Positions 8,393 through 16,306 of a stretch of 64,000 bases of DNA are shown here, in pieces. Position 1 is the stretch's first letter. The number at the start of each line of letters is the position of its first letter. Source of the stretch: Budvicia aquatica DSM 5075 = ATCC 35567. Its GTDB lineage: Bacteria > Pseudomonadota > Gammaproteobacteria > Enterobacterales > Enterobacteriaceae. Made by a program: the position numbers and the translations under genes. The notes under the pieces were generated by a model. That model was not told where the DNA came from. It did not search any database and was given only the letters and a program-made list of their open reading frames with translations. Location of the stretch: positions 152-64,151 of the forward strand of contig NZ_ATYS01000001.1 in NCBI RefSeq assembly GCF_000427805.1, given 5' to 3'.

Positions 8393-9418
8393 CTAGGTTG
8401 TTTGGTCTGCTAAGAATGCATCAAAATGCCTGAGCATAGCTTGGCTGCGAAACTGCTCAGGTATCTCATAAAACACTTTCTGTGGGTTTTTTAGTTGTAG
8501 AAAGCATTGCTCATATAGTTCTGCTAGATCAAATGAAACTGGGGCTCTTACTAGGCTTTTGGGAGAAAGTTGCATAGCAGAGACTAGTACTTCTAATGTT
8601 GCAGAGTTTTGAGAAATAGTACCAACTATTTCTATAACAGTGAGGGCGTCTAATGGTGCCTCCTCTGAGAATAAGGAGAGATAGAACCGCTCAGTTCTTA
8701 ATTCCTTTGGAACTTTTTTTAGTGCCATTGGATTCTTCCATACTAGAGTAACCCAATCTTGAATAGTCTCAGGTGTTTTTTCTCCTGACTTTTTGACAAT
8801 ATCTTCACCACGGCAAAGAGCCGGTAATATATCGCCCCAAAGCAGCAACCGGGAAGATACTATTTTTTTCAATTTAGCTGGTATTGAGTCGTCATTATCT
8901 AATATCCTATTTTTATCTCGGCTAGAATAAGTGAAGTTATGTTTTTGATTTTTTATATTTGCTGATATCGAATGGTCATCATTAATAAATATTGTCGAGT
9001 GAAGTTTTCCTTGAAAATTTAGTACTCCGTGATTGTAGAAACCATAAACGGCGCCAGCTATCAATGTATCCCCATGAATATGTATGTCGGAACCGCCACC
9101 GACTAAATTATGGGCTTGGCAATCACCCAAAACAATCAAACAAGGGCCGCCATCACCGTTGGTATTTAGAATGGAAGCATTGACGGCCAGGTTGCCTGTA
9201 ACAATAACACCATGAAGTTCTATATCTTGACGACTAGGCGGTAAGTTATTCCATTGCTTCCATTTATTAAACGTTAACTTCTCCCAGTCGAGACATAAAT
9301 GATTATTTAAAAATGCATCGCCTTCATGTAACAGCCAAGTATTGAAGTATCCATCATTCATCCAACTAGGTAATGAAAAACGAGTAGAAGCTTCTTGGTA
9401 TTTAATTATCGATATCAC
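8393..9418 (-). CDS. Protein with central beta-solenoid-like segment, function unknown
   Basis: 341 aa, no signal peptide. Residues about 65-155 form short repeated strands (HGVIVTGNL, LIVLGDCQAHNL, DIHIHGDTLIAG, GVLNFQGKL), as in polymer-forming/bactofilin-like or other right-handed beta-solenoid segments. The remainder is alpha-helical and charged, with a leucine-rich C-terminal half. It stands alone on the reverse strand among remnants and small secreted genes. Cytoplasmic solenoid proteins of this size occur near Rhs and contact-dependent toxin genes, so an immunity role is possible, but the sequence does not prove it. Confidence 0.65.
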   Translation of the reverse strand: MISIIKYQEASTRFSLPSWMNDGYFNTWLLHEGDAFLNNHLCLDWEKLTFNKWKQWNNLPPSRQDIELHGVIVTGNLAVNASILNTNGDGGPCLIVLGDCQAHNLVGGGSDIHIHGDTLIAGAVYGFYNHGVLNFQGKLHSTIFINDDHSISANIKNQKHNFTYSSRDKNRILDNDDSIPAKLKKIVSSRLLLWGDILPALCRGEDIVKKSGEKTPETIQDWVTLVWKNPMALKKVPKELRTERFYLSLFSEEAPLDALTVIEIVGTISQNSATLEVLVSAMQLSPKSLVRAPVSFDLAELYEQCFLQLKNPQKVFYEIPEQFRSQAMLRHFDAFLADQTT

Positions 9419-9572
9419 GTAGTTTCCTTTCTGTAGGTTCCACTAGCTCAATATTAAAAATAATTATATAGAAATGAATAGTGATTCCAACACTCAGCCT
9501 GTCTTTTTCCGGTCAGCAACACGGGCTATAATTCGCACCAATTTTAACCCTCGCTTCAGCAGGAATTTTTTG

Positions 9573-10100
9573 TTAGTTATCAAAGAAAAAAACGATTCTT
9601 ATATTTTTAGGATCGACGCCCTCGGGCGTTAAAAAGTACTCAATAGCCCGCAGTTCTAACGCTTCATGAATATATTTTAAGCCATCAAAGGATAGATCTT
9701 TTAGATTTGCTCTATAAATTCTAATTTCTTCCAGAGTAACAAAGCTATGAGAGTGTCCATCAATATTCCAAGACTCTATGTGTTGTTTGACAAATGCACT
9801 TATATCTATTGGGACTCCTCTGGGCGGAGAGATACTTGGTGATTCAGTATAAGCCCGGACACCGCAAAGTTGTTCGAATGCAAGATAATTTCTGACATCA
9901 TGTAACTCAATTACATCAAACTCAGGGGTATCTCGATACTCATCAAAATAAGGATTTTTTGTATGATGGTCAAAGTTAATCCATTTATTGTTATCACCAA
10001 ATGAATACTTAACCTCAACGAACATGTGAATATCACATCCCACAACTAATCTCCCTGAATTTAAGTCGCTGAAATAGTATGTTGTCATAGATTTAATCAA
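9573..10100 (-). CDS. GCDIH-motif phage-type conserved protein
   Basis: 175 aa. It carries VGCDIHMFVEVK near residues 20-31, a PPRGVPIDIS block in the middle, and GHSHSFVTLEE near 117-127. This order (GCDIH, PRG-P, HSHS) is that of a widespread conserved protein of unknown function, found in phages and bacteria. The residues before GCDIH suggest either an extended N-terminus or a start upstream of the ancestral one; the ATG at 10100 or the internal one at 10085 is used. The conserved Asp/His residues suggest a metal site (inference). Confidence 0.65.
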   Translation of the reverse strand: MIKSMTTYYFSDLNSGRLVVGCDIHMFVEVKYSFGDNNKWINFDHHTKNPYFDEYRDTPEFDVIELHDVRNYLAFEQLCGVRAYTESPSISPPRGVPIDISAFVKQHIESWNIDGHSHSFVTLEEIRIYRANLKDLSFDGLKYIHEALELRAIEYFLTPEGVDPKNIRIVFFFDN

Positions 10101-10392
10101 TAAAAAAGCCGCGCAATGGCGATCTGGTTTAATGAAGCGGATAAATAGCGCTTGTTTTTAGTAGGGTAGATTTCTACTCCCTTAAGTCACCACTATAGGC
10201 ATAAGGAAATTGAGCATCACGGCAGAACTGGCGACAACCAGGACTGCTACCGCAATAATTAGCTTCATGAAAAGGGCAGTTAGAGGTATTTGTTTTATAT
10301 GATATCTCCTTGTTTTTGTAATCAATGATTTGTATGGTAATTATGGATGCCCGCTGTTTCAAAGCGCACTGGCCGGGATGTATGAGAACGAA

Positions 10393-11394
10393 ATGATGGA
10401 AATTAAAAACAAGCAGGTCATGAAGTCGAATGGTTTCGGCCTTATTCAAAAGCATGAAAAAGAAATTTTCAGGTCCTTCATCACTGATGAAGACGGGCTA
10501 TATAAAGTCTGGCATCTTGGAATACCAGATACCTCTACTGAAGGTTGGCAGGTTGCTATAGAGGGCGGTGTAGATGGGACACTGACATTAACACTAAAAG
10601 ACCTGCAAGAATTAGAGCAAACCACCGTAATGTCTTTCCAAGAATGCGCTGGCAGTCCTGTATTTCCTGATATCCCCCAGAGACGAGTGGGAAATATTGT
10701 ATGGGAAGGCGTGAGGTTAAGAGACGTTCTTCTGCAAGTCGGGGTCGGGAATAATATCAAGTTTATCCATTCTAGTGGCGTCGACCACGGTGATTTTAAT
10801 GGCCAACATTATGAATCGTATGACAAAGATTTACCGCTAGAAATGGCCCTGAATGATAATGTTTTGTTGGCGCTAAAGATCAACGGAGAGCCATTATCAA
10901 ACAGCCGTGGCGGACCAGTACGCCTTATTGTGCCGGGTTATTATGGTACTAATTCAACAAAATGGCTTAACCGACTCGCGTTGGCAGAAACCAGGCACAA
11001 CGGTGATTTCACTACTCGCTACTATAATGACCGTGAAGTTATCGATGGTGCAGAAGTCTTAACGCCAGTTTGGGAAATTAAACCAAATTCACTTTTAGTT
11101 TTTCCAGAGAACGGTATGCATTTGCCAAAGGAAAAACAGACTTTATGGGGCTGGGCGTGGGGTTTTCATCCAATATCAAAAGTCGAGGTCTCCTTAAACG
11201 CCGGATTGACATGGCAAGATGCTGAGATTGAAAGCCGGGATGAAAACAGTTGGCAGCGATTTTCTTTTGAATGGGAACCTCATGTTATCGGGGAGTTCCA
11301 TATTGTAATCAGAGCTTCAGATCGGGAAGGGAACGTTCAGCCATTATTAGGCAAACGAAATCAGGTCTACCGATCAATTATTTTTGTCAGTTAA
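10393..11394 (+). CDS. Sulfite-oxidase-like molybdopterin oxidoreductase
   Basis: 333 aa from the ATG at 10393; an ATG at 10378 and a TTG at 10330 are in frame. An N-terminal molybdopterin-binding domain covers about residues 20-210, with HLGIP, the active-site strip FQECAG (Cys as Mo ligand) and RGGPVRLIVPGYYG. A Mo-co dimerisation domain covers about 225-333, with WGWAWG and a VSLNAGLTWQDA strand. Most relatives have CAGN followed by Arg; here it is CAGSPV, a change next to the ligand. There is no Tat signal and no heme domain, so it is predicted cytoplasmic. Substrate unknown. Confidence 0.8.
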   Translation: MMEIKNKQVMKSNGFGLIQKHEKEIFRSFITDEDGLYKVWHLGIPDTSTEGWQVAIEGGVDGTLTLTLKDLQELEQTTVMSFQECAGSPVFPDIPQRRVGNIVWEGVRLRDVLLQVGVGNNIKFIHSSGVDHGDFNGQHYESYDKDLPLEMALNDNVLLALKINGEPLSNSRGGPVRLIVPGYYGTNSTKWLNRLALAETRHNGDFTTRYYNDREVIDGAEVLTPVWEIKPNSLLVFPENGMHLPKEKQTLWGWAWGFHPISKVEVSLNAGLTWQDAEIESRDENSWQRFSFEWEPHVIGEFHIVIRASDREGNVQPLLGKRNQVYRSIIFVS

Positions 11395-11424
11395 TCTTCC
11401 TGTTTACATGGTCATTGCTGGGGG

Positions 11425-11463
11425 AATATTAGTATCCACCTCACGCATTTATAAGGACATAAG
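11425..11463 (+). promoter_or_regulatory. Conserved leader, copy C of the small secreted family (partial)
   Basis: The 3' part of the shared leader is kept (AATATTAGTATCCACCTCACGCATTTATAAGGACATAAG), while the TTTAATCC part is replaced by unrelated sequence after the end of the upstream gene. The AAGGA ribosome site is kept. Confidence 0.5.
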
Positions 11464-11637
11464 ATGAAAAAGTTAATGTTGGGTGTGGTGCTGGGTTTAG
11501 CGAGTTTCGGAGCGGTAGCCCAAGAAAATGTAGTAGAAGAGATGATATCGACAACGTGTGACGACATCGGAATCAATGACTCAAAGGGCATGCTTTATTG
11601 CAAAGAAAAATCAGCTGGGCTGATGGTATTTGCATAG
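11464..11637 (+). pseudogene. Truncated copy of the small secreted protein family (paralog 3)
   Basis: 57 codons. The signal peptide is almost identical to paralogs 1 and 2, and the first two cysteines remain (TTCDD, LYCKE), but the frame ends at TAG (11635-11637). The second half, with the G-x-C-E-Y and last cysteine motifs, is missing. The gene for a small membrane protein starts on the opposite strand six bases later. It is likely a degraded copy, though a short secreted peptide could still be made. Confidence 0.55.
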
Positions 11638-11642
11638 CAAGC

Positions 11643-11831
11643 CTAAATCGAAGCCAAAACAATGGATATCAGGATAAAAAACAGCAGGCCAAAAATAGAG
11701 GAAAAAATAAGGACTCGGTAGGTTATGCTCATACCTGATTGTTTTGTCATAGCACCGACAATGGCTCGAGATATCAGCAATACAGCGACCATTATTACGA
11801 TGGCAATGATAATGAGGGTGTCTATTTGCAT
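11643..11831 (-). CDS. Small two-helix membrane protein
   Basis: 62 aa with two hydrophobic segments (about 4-28 and 38-61) separated by a short basic and polar loop (GAMTKQSGMSITYR). It is likely an inner membrane protein. It is compact, starts at ATG and ends just before the truncated paralog 3. No family recognised. Confidence 0.5.
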   Translation of the reverse strand: MQIDTLIIIAIVIMVAVLLISRAIVGAMTKQSGMSITYRVLIFSSIFGLLFFILISIVLASI

Positions 11832-11920
11832 GATTAAAGTAGCCCTTGATTTGATGAGCTATATTACCACATAAACCCACCCGCCAATACCTGACAGATC
11901 TACCCGTTACCCATGAGACT

Positions 11921-12445
11921 TTAGTGCGTAACCCAAAGTAATTGGTCTACCTGAAAATTCAGCTCGCGGGCAATATTGAGATAATTCTGTTTAACATCGT
12001 CTGGAATGGTTGGTGTACGCGATAATATCCATAGATAGTCGCGGTTAGGCCCGCTCACTAGCGCATACTGATAGTTGTCATCCAGAGCGATCACGTTATA
12101 GCCGCCGTAAAACGGACCGAAAAACGACACTTTAAGGGCTGCGGTAGTTGGGATACCGGTAAAATAGGCCTTGCCTTCGCTTTGTTTCCACACACCTTTT
12201 ACCGGGTCGTATCCACGGTTCAGAACGGACAAACCGCCGTCGTTACGCTCGCCATAGGTAGCGGTAACTTGCTCAAGCCCTCGTTCAAAGCGGTTCTCTA
12301 GCCGGGCTACTTCATACCACTTGCCCAGATAGCGAGTGGCATCAAAATTAGCGATCGGGCTTACCCCCTTTGGCGGTGTCGGGGATTTACAGGCTACAAG
12401 GGCCATAGATAGTGCAACACCTGTCAGTACATGCCATAGCTTCAT
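11921..12445 (-). CDS. blc: Outer membrane lipocalin (bacterial lipocalin Blc)
   Basis: 174 aa. The signal peptide ends with the lipobox LVAC (Cys19), so the protein is a lipoprotein. The lipocalin signature YLGKWYEVARLENRFERG is near residues 39-56, followed by the usual order of strands and the C-terminal LSRTPTIP helix start. Blc binds lysophospholipids and is a stress-induced outer membrane protein in E. coli (family knowledge). It is monocistronic by spacing. Confidence 0.95.
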   Translation of the reverse strand: MKLWHVLTGVALSMALVACKSPTPPKGVSPIANFDATRYLGKWYEVARLENRFERGLEQVTATYGERNDGGLSVLNRGYDPVKGVWKQSEGKAYFTGIPTTAALKVSFFGPFYGGYNVIALDDNYQYALVSGPNRDYLWILSRTPTIPDDVKQNYLNIARELNFQVDQLLWVTH

Positions 12446-12786
12446 ATGAGTTCTCTGGTATATATTTTAAGTTTTAGTGTAGTACAAATGTTGCCTAGGC
12501 CGCTTAAGTAATTGGCAATCATCCTGTCTATGTGCTCCTGAATATCTCACTTATAACTTCTTCACACTCCATTAATTAAAATTCAAGTATTGAAACAAAA
12601 AAGAAGGGGATTATCGTTTTTGCTGCCCGAGTAATCATTACAAAACTCGTCGGGTCAGAAAATGAGAATTCAGGAATTTCATAAATAGAGTTATTTCAGA
12701 TAGTTTGACTCAGATCACTGTATAAAAACACACTACTTGCAAGAATGAGTATCAGGAAACTATCTAAAAAAACTAAGGAGAAGTTG
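12446..12786. other. Intergenic region between blc and the VOC gene
   Basis: About 340 bases with diverging promoters expected for blc and the VOC gene. A short coding-like stretch in frame with the VOC gene (ATG at 12745) is not counted, because AAGGAG sits before the later ATG. Nothing else is seen. Confidence 0.5.
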
Positions 12787-13158
12787 ATGAAAGCAAATAT
12801 TGGTTGTTGGTTTGAGATTTATGTTGCAGATATGCCACGGGCAAAAAAATTCTACGAAGCCGTTTTCAATACTAAGTTAGAGAAACTGGAAGCTGAGGGG
12901 ATGGAATACCTGATGTTCCCTTATCAAGACGGCGTTGAAGGGGCCTCTGGCGCATTGGTCAAAATGGATTGTGTTACACCGGGGGCCGGCGGAACGCTGA
13001 TTTATCTATCGTGTGATGACTGCGCGGTGGAAGAAAGTCGAATTGTTCCTAATGGCGGTACAATACTGAGAGCGAAATTCGCTATCGGAGAATATGGTTT
13101 TGCTTCTATTGTTAAAGATAGTGAAGATAACGTGATTGGGCTGCATTCACAGAAATAA
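12787..13158 (+). CDS. VOC superfamily (glyoxalase/bleomycin resistance fold) protein
   Basis: 123 aa. AAGGAG at 12775-12780 fixes the start at 12787 rather than the in-frame ATG at 12745. The N-terminus FEIYVADMPRAKKFYEAVF is the classic first beta-alpha unit of vicinal-oxygen-chelate proteins, and the closing strand has GFASIVKDSEDNVIGLHS. These single-unit proteins dimerise and may bind metal; the substrate cannot be read from sequence. It resembles the YdcJ/YaeR-like enterobacterial VOC group in size. A hairpin follows at 13203-13232. Confidence 0.85.
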   Translation: MKANIGCWFEIYVADMPRAKKFYEAVFNTKLEKLEAEGMEYLMFPYQDGVEGASGALVKMDCVTPGAGGTLIYLSCDDCAVEESRIVPNGGTILRAKFAIGEYGFASIVKDSEDNVIGLHSQK

Positions 13159-13202
13159 GGTGTTCTGGCCCAGCACAGAGCAAACCAACGCAGTTAAATA
13201 TC

Positions 13203-13232
13203 CTAAACAGGCCACATCGGTGGCCTGTTTAG
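13203..13232 (+). terminator. Hairpin after the VOC gene
   Basis: A 13-bp perfect stem (CTAAACAGGCCAC / GTGGCCTGTTTAG) with an ATCG loop. The T run is inside the stem and only weak T residues follow, but position and strength suggest transcription ends here. Confidence 0.6.
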
Positions 13233-13317
13233 GTTCTAAGGACGGCAAAAGAGTAAGGCTAACGCCGTCATAGCGTTTACTTATGCTTCAATCCGTTTAT
13301 AAAAAGGAATGGATGGT

Positions 13318-13890
13318 TTATTTTTTTGCCTTTTTATACCAGATAACAAAATGGATAAGTCCTAGACCTCCGTGCCCATAAATATAAATTTCTATCAATA
13401 TAGTTAGTGATTTATGAATGCTTCGAGCGTCGTAGGCGAATGATGCTCCGAGTATCCACAGGAAAAACCATGTTAGCCCTGAAATAATAACAATTGATAA
13501 AGCGCCTAATCCTAATCCTTGAACTGTGGCAGCTAACCCCGCAGGGGTGCTATCAGGTAACTTAAATTCAATTAACTGATTAATATCACTTTTTATTTGT
13601 TTGACGTCACCCCATAAGTAAGGGTAGAAATGTTTAACCCCTTTCTCTTTTAAACATGTCCAAATCAAAGCAAATGAAAGAAAAAATAAACTAAAGCCAA
13701 TCAATATATGCATCCACGTAAAGATGTATTCCCCACTGATACTGGGAATTGTGGAGGATTGAGTACCGACCATCCAGTTACTAATGATTATTTGAGTTAT
13801 AACTAAAACTAAAATTAAAACATGCAATACCCTTATTTTGGGTGTTTGATACTTCCCCAAAAAGAACCAAATAGACTTAAATAAATTCAT
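13318..13890 (-). CDS. Cytochrome b561/b6-type membrane protein
   Basis: 190 aa with four hydrophobic segments (about 20-40, 58-80, 125-150, 160-183). Histidines sit inside the segments at residues near 23 (RVLH), 61 (WMHILIG) and 172-179 (GHGGLGLIH), the pattern of diheme b-type cytochromes such as YceJ/hydrogenase b subunits. It is likely to accept or donate electrons in the inner membrane. It is not adjacent to a clear partner; the sulfite-oxidase-like enzyme at 10.4 kb is a possible but unproven one. Confidence 0.7.
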   Translation of the reverse strand: MNLFKSIWFFLGKYQTPKIRVLHVLILVLVITQIIISNWMVGTQSSTIPSISGEYIFTWMHILIGFSLFFLSFALIWTCLKEKGVKHFYPYLWGDVKQIKSDINQLIEFKLPDSTPAGLAATVQGLGLGALSIVIISGLTWFFLWILGASFAYDARSIHKSLTILIEIYIYGHGGLGLIHFVIWYKKAKK

Positions 13891-14116
13891 AGGATTACCA
13901 AATTTATTAAATACAAGGCATCAAGCCCAATTTAGTACTAATTTTAGTAGATAACAGAGAAATGACATCTCCATCTTTATAAATAGGATATATAACAACG
14001 AGAGAATCAGCCAAAATTGAAAGGACCGATCCAGAAATCAGTCCTTATTAGCCGTTTAAATCGTTCTCCAACCGTATGGGGTTAGTTCAGATCAGATGAT
14101 TAAATCTAAATGAGTT

Positions 14117-14542
14117 CTATCTTACAACCAGCACGGATGTTTTTGCATATCGAACGATGGCCGATGACGTTGAACCCAATAGGTGGGTAGAAATACTCGG
14201 GCGGCGAGAACCAACAATAATCAAGTCAGCTTCGATAGCTTCAGACAAATTCAGTATTTTGTCTCGCGCCGAGCCGACATCGATATGATGCTGGATTCTG
14301 GTATTCGGTATTCTAAATGCTTTGGTTATCTCTTCCAGCTTTTCCAGCGTCGCGTTCTTCATTTCTTCTGGGTCTGGAAGTCGTGTTGCATAAGCTATGC
14401 TATATGTGGTGTAAGAGGGGATAACGGCAATAAAATGAAACATGGGGTCCCCTAACTTTGCCATCCTTTCGGTGTGTGGAATGACTAAGTTAGTCAAATC
14501 TTGTTCTGAAATATCGATCGGAATTAAGATAGTTTTATACAT
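14117..14542 (-). CDS. uspF: UspF-like universal stress protein
   Basis: 141 aa, single Usp domain. The N-terminus MYKTILIPIDISEQ, the middle HIDVGSARDKIL and the end STHLLGSTSSAIVRYAKTSVLVVR match the UspF/UspG subgroup, including the G-S/T ATP-binding loop (VGSRRPSISTHLLGS). Cytoplasmic; in E. coli this group affects adhesion and stress survival. AGG lies upstream of the ATG. It stands alone with more than 200-base gaps on both sides. Confidence 0.85.
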   Translation of the reverse strand: MYKTILIPIDISEQDLTNLVIPHTERMAKLGDPMFHFIAVIPSYTTYSIAYATRLPDPEEMKNATLEKLEEITKAFRIPNTRIQHHIDVGSARDKILNLSEAIEADLIIVGSRRPSISTHLLGSTSSAIVRYAKTSVLVVR

Positions 14543-14783
14543 AATTACCTCCCGTATTTTGAGTCTATCTATATCGTTTTGTTAAATTACAAATAGTAAG
14601 CTACTAAGGTAGAATGCCAACAAGTTGAAGAAATAGCTACTCATTTGGCTTGCATAACAGCTTACCGAACATTTCTGATAGCTTTCGCGAGTGGGTAATT
14701 ACAGGCTGAATGTAAATATAACACCTGAATTTATATAGAATAACTTAAACTATTCTTAGAGTTTATATAAAAAGGTAACGGTG

Positions 14784-15065
14784 ATGAGACATGAGATTAA
14801 AGTATTAACAACGGCTAAGCCGATATATAAAATCCACTGTGGTGAGTGTAATTGGGAATTACTGATTACAGCAAATACCGATGAGAGTGTGAAATGTTGC
14901 CCTTGGTGTGGCTGGCGTGATTTAGAAATTAGTCACCTTACGAAATCAGGGGCTTTTCAGGAAATTGAATGCAAAAAACACGGTAAAATGACGATATTAT
15001 TACCAAGTGACACTATTGAGCCGGAAGATTTTATGGATAATTTTTTTTGTCCATTCTGTCATTAA
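14784..15065 (+). CDS. Small zinc-ribbon-like protein
   Basis: 93 aa from the ATG at 14784 (a GTG three bases earlier is also possible; AAGG precedes both). Three CxxC knuckles are present: CGEC near residue 19, CPWC near 39, and CPFC at the C-terminus; a further lone Cys and His (ECKKHG) lie between. It could bind one or two zinc ions. No family name can be given. It directly precedes the leader of paralog 4. Confidence 0.6.
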   Translation: MRHEIKVLTTAKPIYKIHCGECNWELLITANTDESVKCCPWCGWRDLEISHLTKSGAFQEIECKKHGKMTILLPSDTIEPEDFMDNFFCPFCH

Positions 15066-15081
15066 TCAATTGTATTCACGC

Positions 15082-15137
15082 TTTATTTAATCCTTATAAA
15101 TGATAATATCCATCCAACGTATATATAAGGATGTAAT
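15082..15137 (+). promoter_or_regulatory. Conserved leader, copy D of the small secreted family
   Basis: Close match to copies A and B: TTTATTTAATCC, TATAAATGATAATATCC, ATCCAACGT, ATATATAAGGA. It lies 9.3 kb from copy A, so the leader spread or was kept together with the gene. Confidence 0.6.
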
Positions 15138-15452
15138 ATGAAAAAATTAATATTATTTGGGGTGTTGGGGTTATCTAGCCTGGAGGCGGTAGCCGAATTA
15201 AATAAGCTGGAGAAGGGTATCACTAATGCCTGTAAAGAATCTGGTGCGCGTAGCGTCGATCTGTGCGTGTTAAATACCCAGCTATTTATCGCTCTGGCAT
15301 ACAAGAACGGTTATACAAAGGGAGTGTGTTTTGATGCTCAGGATGAAGAAATCAAGAAGCTTTGTACTCCCGATATTTACACCGGTGACGATATGAATAA
15401 CTTTAAAAACATGGCGACTAAAATGCTCGGTTTTAATGAGCCTACGAGGTAA
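15138..15452 (+). CDS. Small secreted cysteine-rich protein, paralog 4
   Basis: 104 aa. Signal peptide residues 1-19, ending AVA. Cysteines lie at about 33, 43, 61 and 72. The middle (YKNGYTKGVC) matches the G-R-L-S-G-R-C position of paralog 2, and the end LCTPDIYTGDDM is like the FCxP...T strip of Rap1a/Tai immunity proteins, a modest hint. It is more diverged in its mature part than in its signal peptide and leader. Probably periplasmic, function unknown. Confidence 0.78.
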   Translation: MKKLILFGVLGLSSLEAVAELNKLEKGITNACKESGARSVDLCVLNTQLFIALAYKNGYTKGVCFDAQDEEIKKLCTPDIYTGDDMNNFKNMATKMLGFNEPTR

Positions 15453-15481
15453 TCGTATAGCGAACCATGGGAGTGCATAGA

Positions 15482-15522
15482 ATCAAGGCTAAATGGTACA
15501 AGAATTGACATTTAGCCTTGAT
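15482..15522. terminator. Bidirectional terminator between convergent genes
   Basis: A 14-bp perfect inverted repeat (ATCAAGGCTAAATG / CATTTAGCCTTGAT) around a 13-base loop, placed between the ends of paralog 4 and the SHOCT gene. Confidence 0.6.
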
Positions 15523-15544
15523 GAGTGAAGCAAAAATCTTGAGA

Positions 15545-15934
15545 TCAAGCTAATGCTTTAGCCTTCAGCTTTTGGTATTCGTCCTGTGTAATCGTCCCTT
15601 CATCTAATAGTTTTTTCGCATCCGATATTTGCTCGGCCGGCGATTTTCCCGCGACCTCACGAATATAAGCATTAGTATCAGACACTGATTTTTGCATCAT
15701 GGCACGCTGCCGTTGTGCCATGCCTTTGCCTCGGGTAACGAGATATAAAAGAGAAGCAAGTAATGGAACGAATAGCAAAAATATAATCCATATAGCTTTA
15801 AAAAAGCCGTTTAGCTCATGGTCTCTAAAGAGGTCAGATACCACCTGAAACAGGATCAGCAGGTAAGCAATGAAAAAGAAAATTGAAAATGTTGTCGCTA
15901 ATATATCCCAAAGGGTAAGAAAGTGATTGGCCAT
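15545..15934 (-). CDS. Membrane protein with PLDc_N-type N-terminus and SHOCT domain
   Basis: 129 aa. The start at 15934 is chosen because AGGAG lies just upstream; an ATG five codons earlier overlaps that site. Two transmembrane segments (about 9-33 and 45-67) with the WIIFLLFVPLLASLLYLV strip are of the phospholipase-D-nuclease N-terminal type. The C-terminus (about 100-129) is a SHOCT motif: AEQISDAKKLLDEGTITQDEY. SHOCT domains mediate oligomerisation; the role of such small proteins is not known. Confidence 0.85.
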   Translation of the reverse strand: MANHFLTLWDILATTFSIFFFIAYLLILFQVVSDLFRDHELNGFFKAIWIIFLLFVPLLASLLYLVTRGKGMAQRQRAMMQKSVSDTNAYIREVAGKSPAEQISDAKKLLDEGTITQDEYQKLKAKALA

Positions 15935-15949
15935 GTTTTCTCCTAACAT

Positions 15950-16306
15950 TAAAAAATATATCGGTCACAATTAATCTAATACCGGGCCGTAAGGCTGTGT
16001 GACCGTTTTAGTATCAATAACCAACGTTATATCGAATAGGAAAAATCCCGTTGATTAACGGACTACTACTTTCTGACTATAGTCGAATATTTTATAAATG
16101 CGTTGTAACTTTAAAAATTAAAACTAGGGGTGTCATCAGAGTGAGAGGGCGGAGGTATGGCTATGAATATCATAAAAATAATATTTATATTATGATATAT
16201 AATTAACTTGATCGGCTTAATTGATTATGATGTTGTGGCTGGGCCTACAAGATCGCGATAGAGGCTTCAATTCATTGATTAATAATATAAAAATTTGGTG
16301 ATAAAT
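15950..16306. other. AT-rich intergenic region upstream of the Vat-type gene
   Basis: About 350 bases, very A/T-rich in its second half, with no gene. It must hold divergent promoters for the SHOCT gene and the acetyltransferase. No operator is recognised. Confidence 0.5.

Noticed and set aside
10174-10455. Leftward 93-codon frame with several cysteines (CPFHEANYCGSSPGC)
   Set aside because: It overlaps the start of the sulfite-oxidase-like gene, and its only ATG is inside that gene. The ribosome site nearby fits another frame better.
11611-11880. 89-codon leftward frame over the small membrane protein
   Set aside because: It is His/Cys/Tyr-rich without pattern and is a frame shadow of the two-helix protein at 11643-11831.
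12745-12786. Upstream ATG extension of the VOC protein
   Set aside because: AAGGAG lies before the later ATG and the extension is basic and unlike the family.
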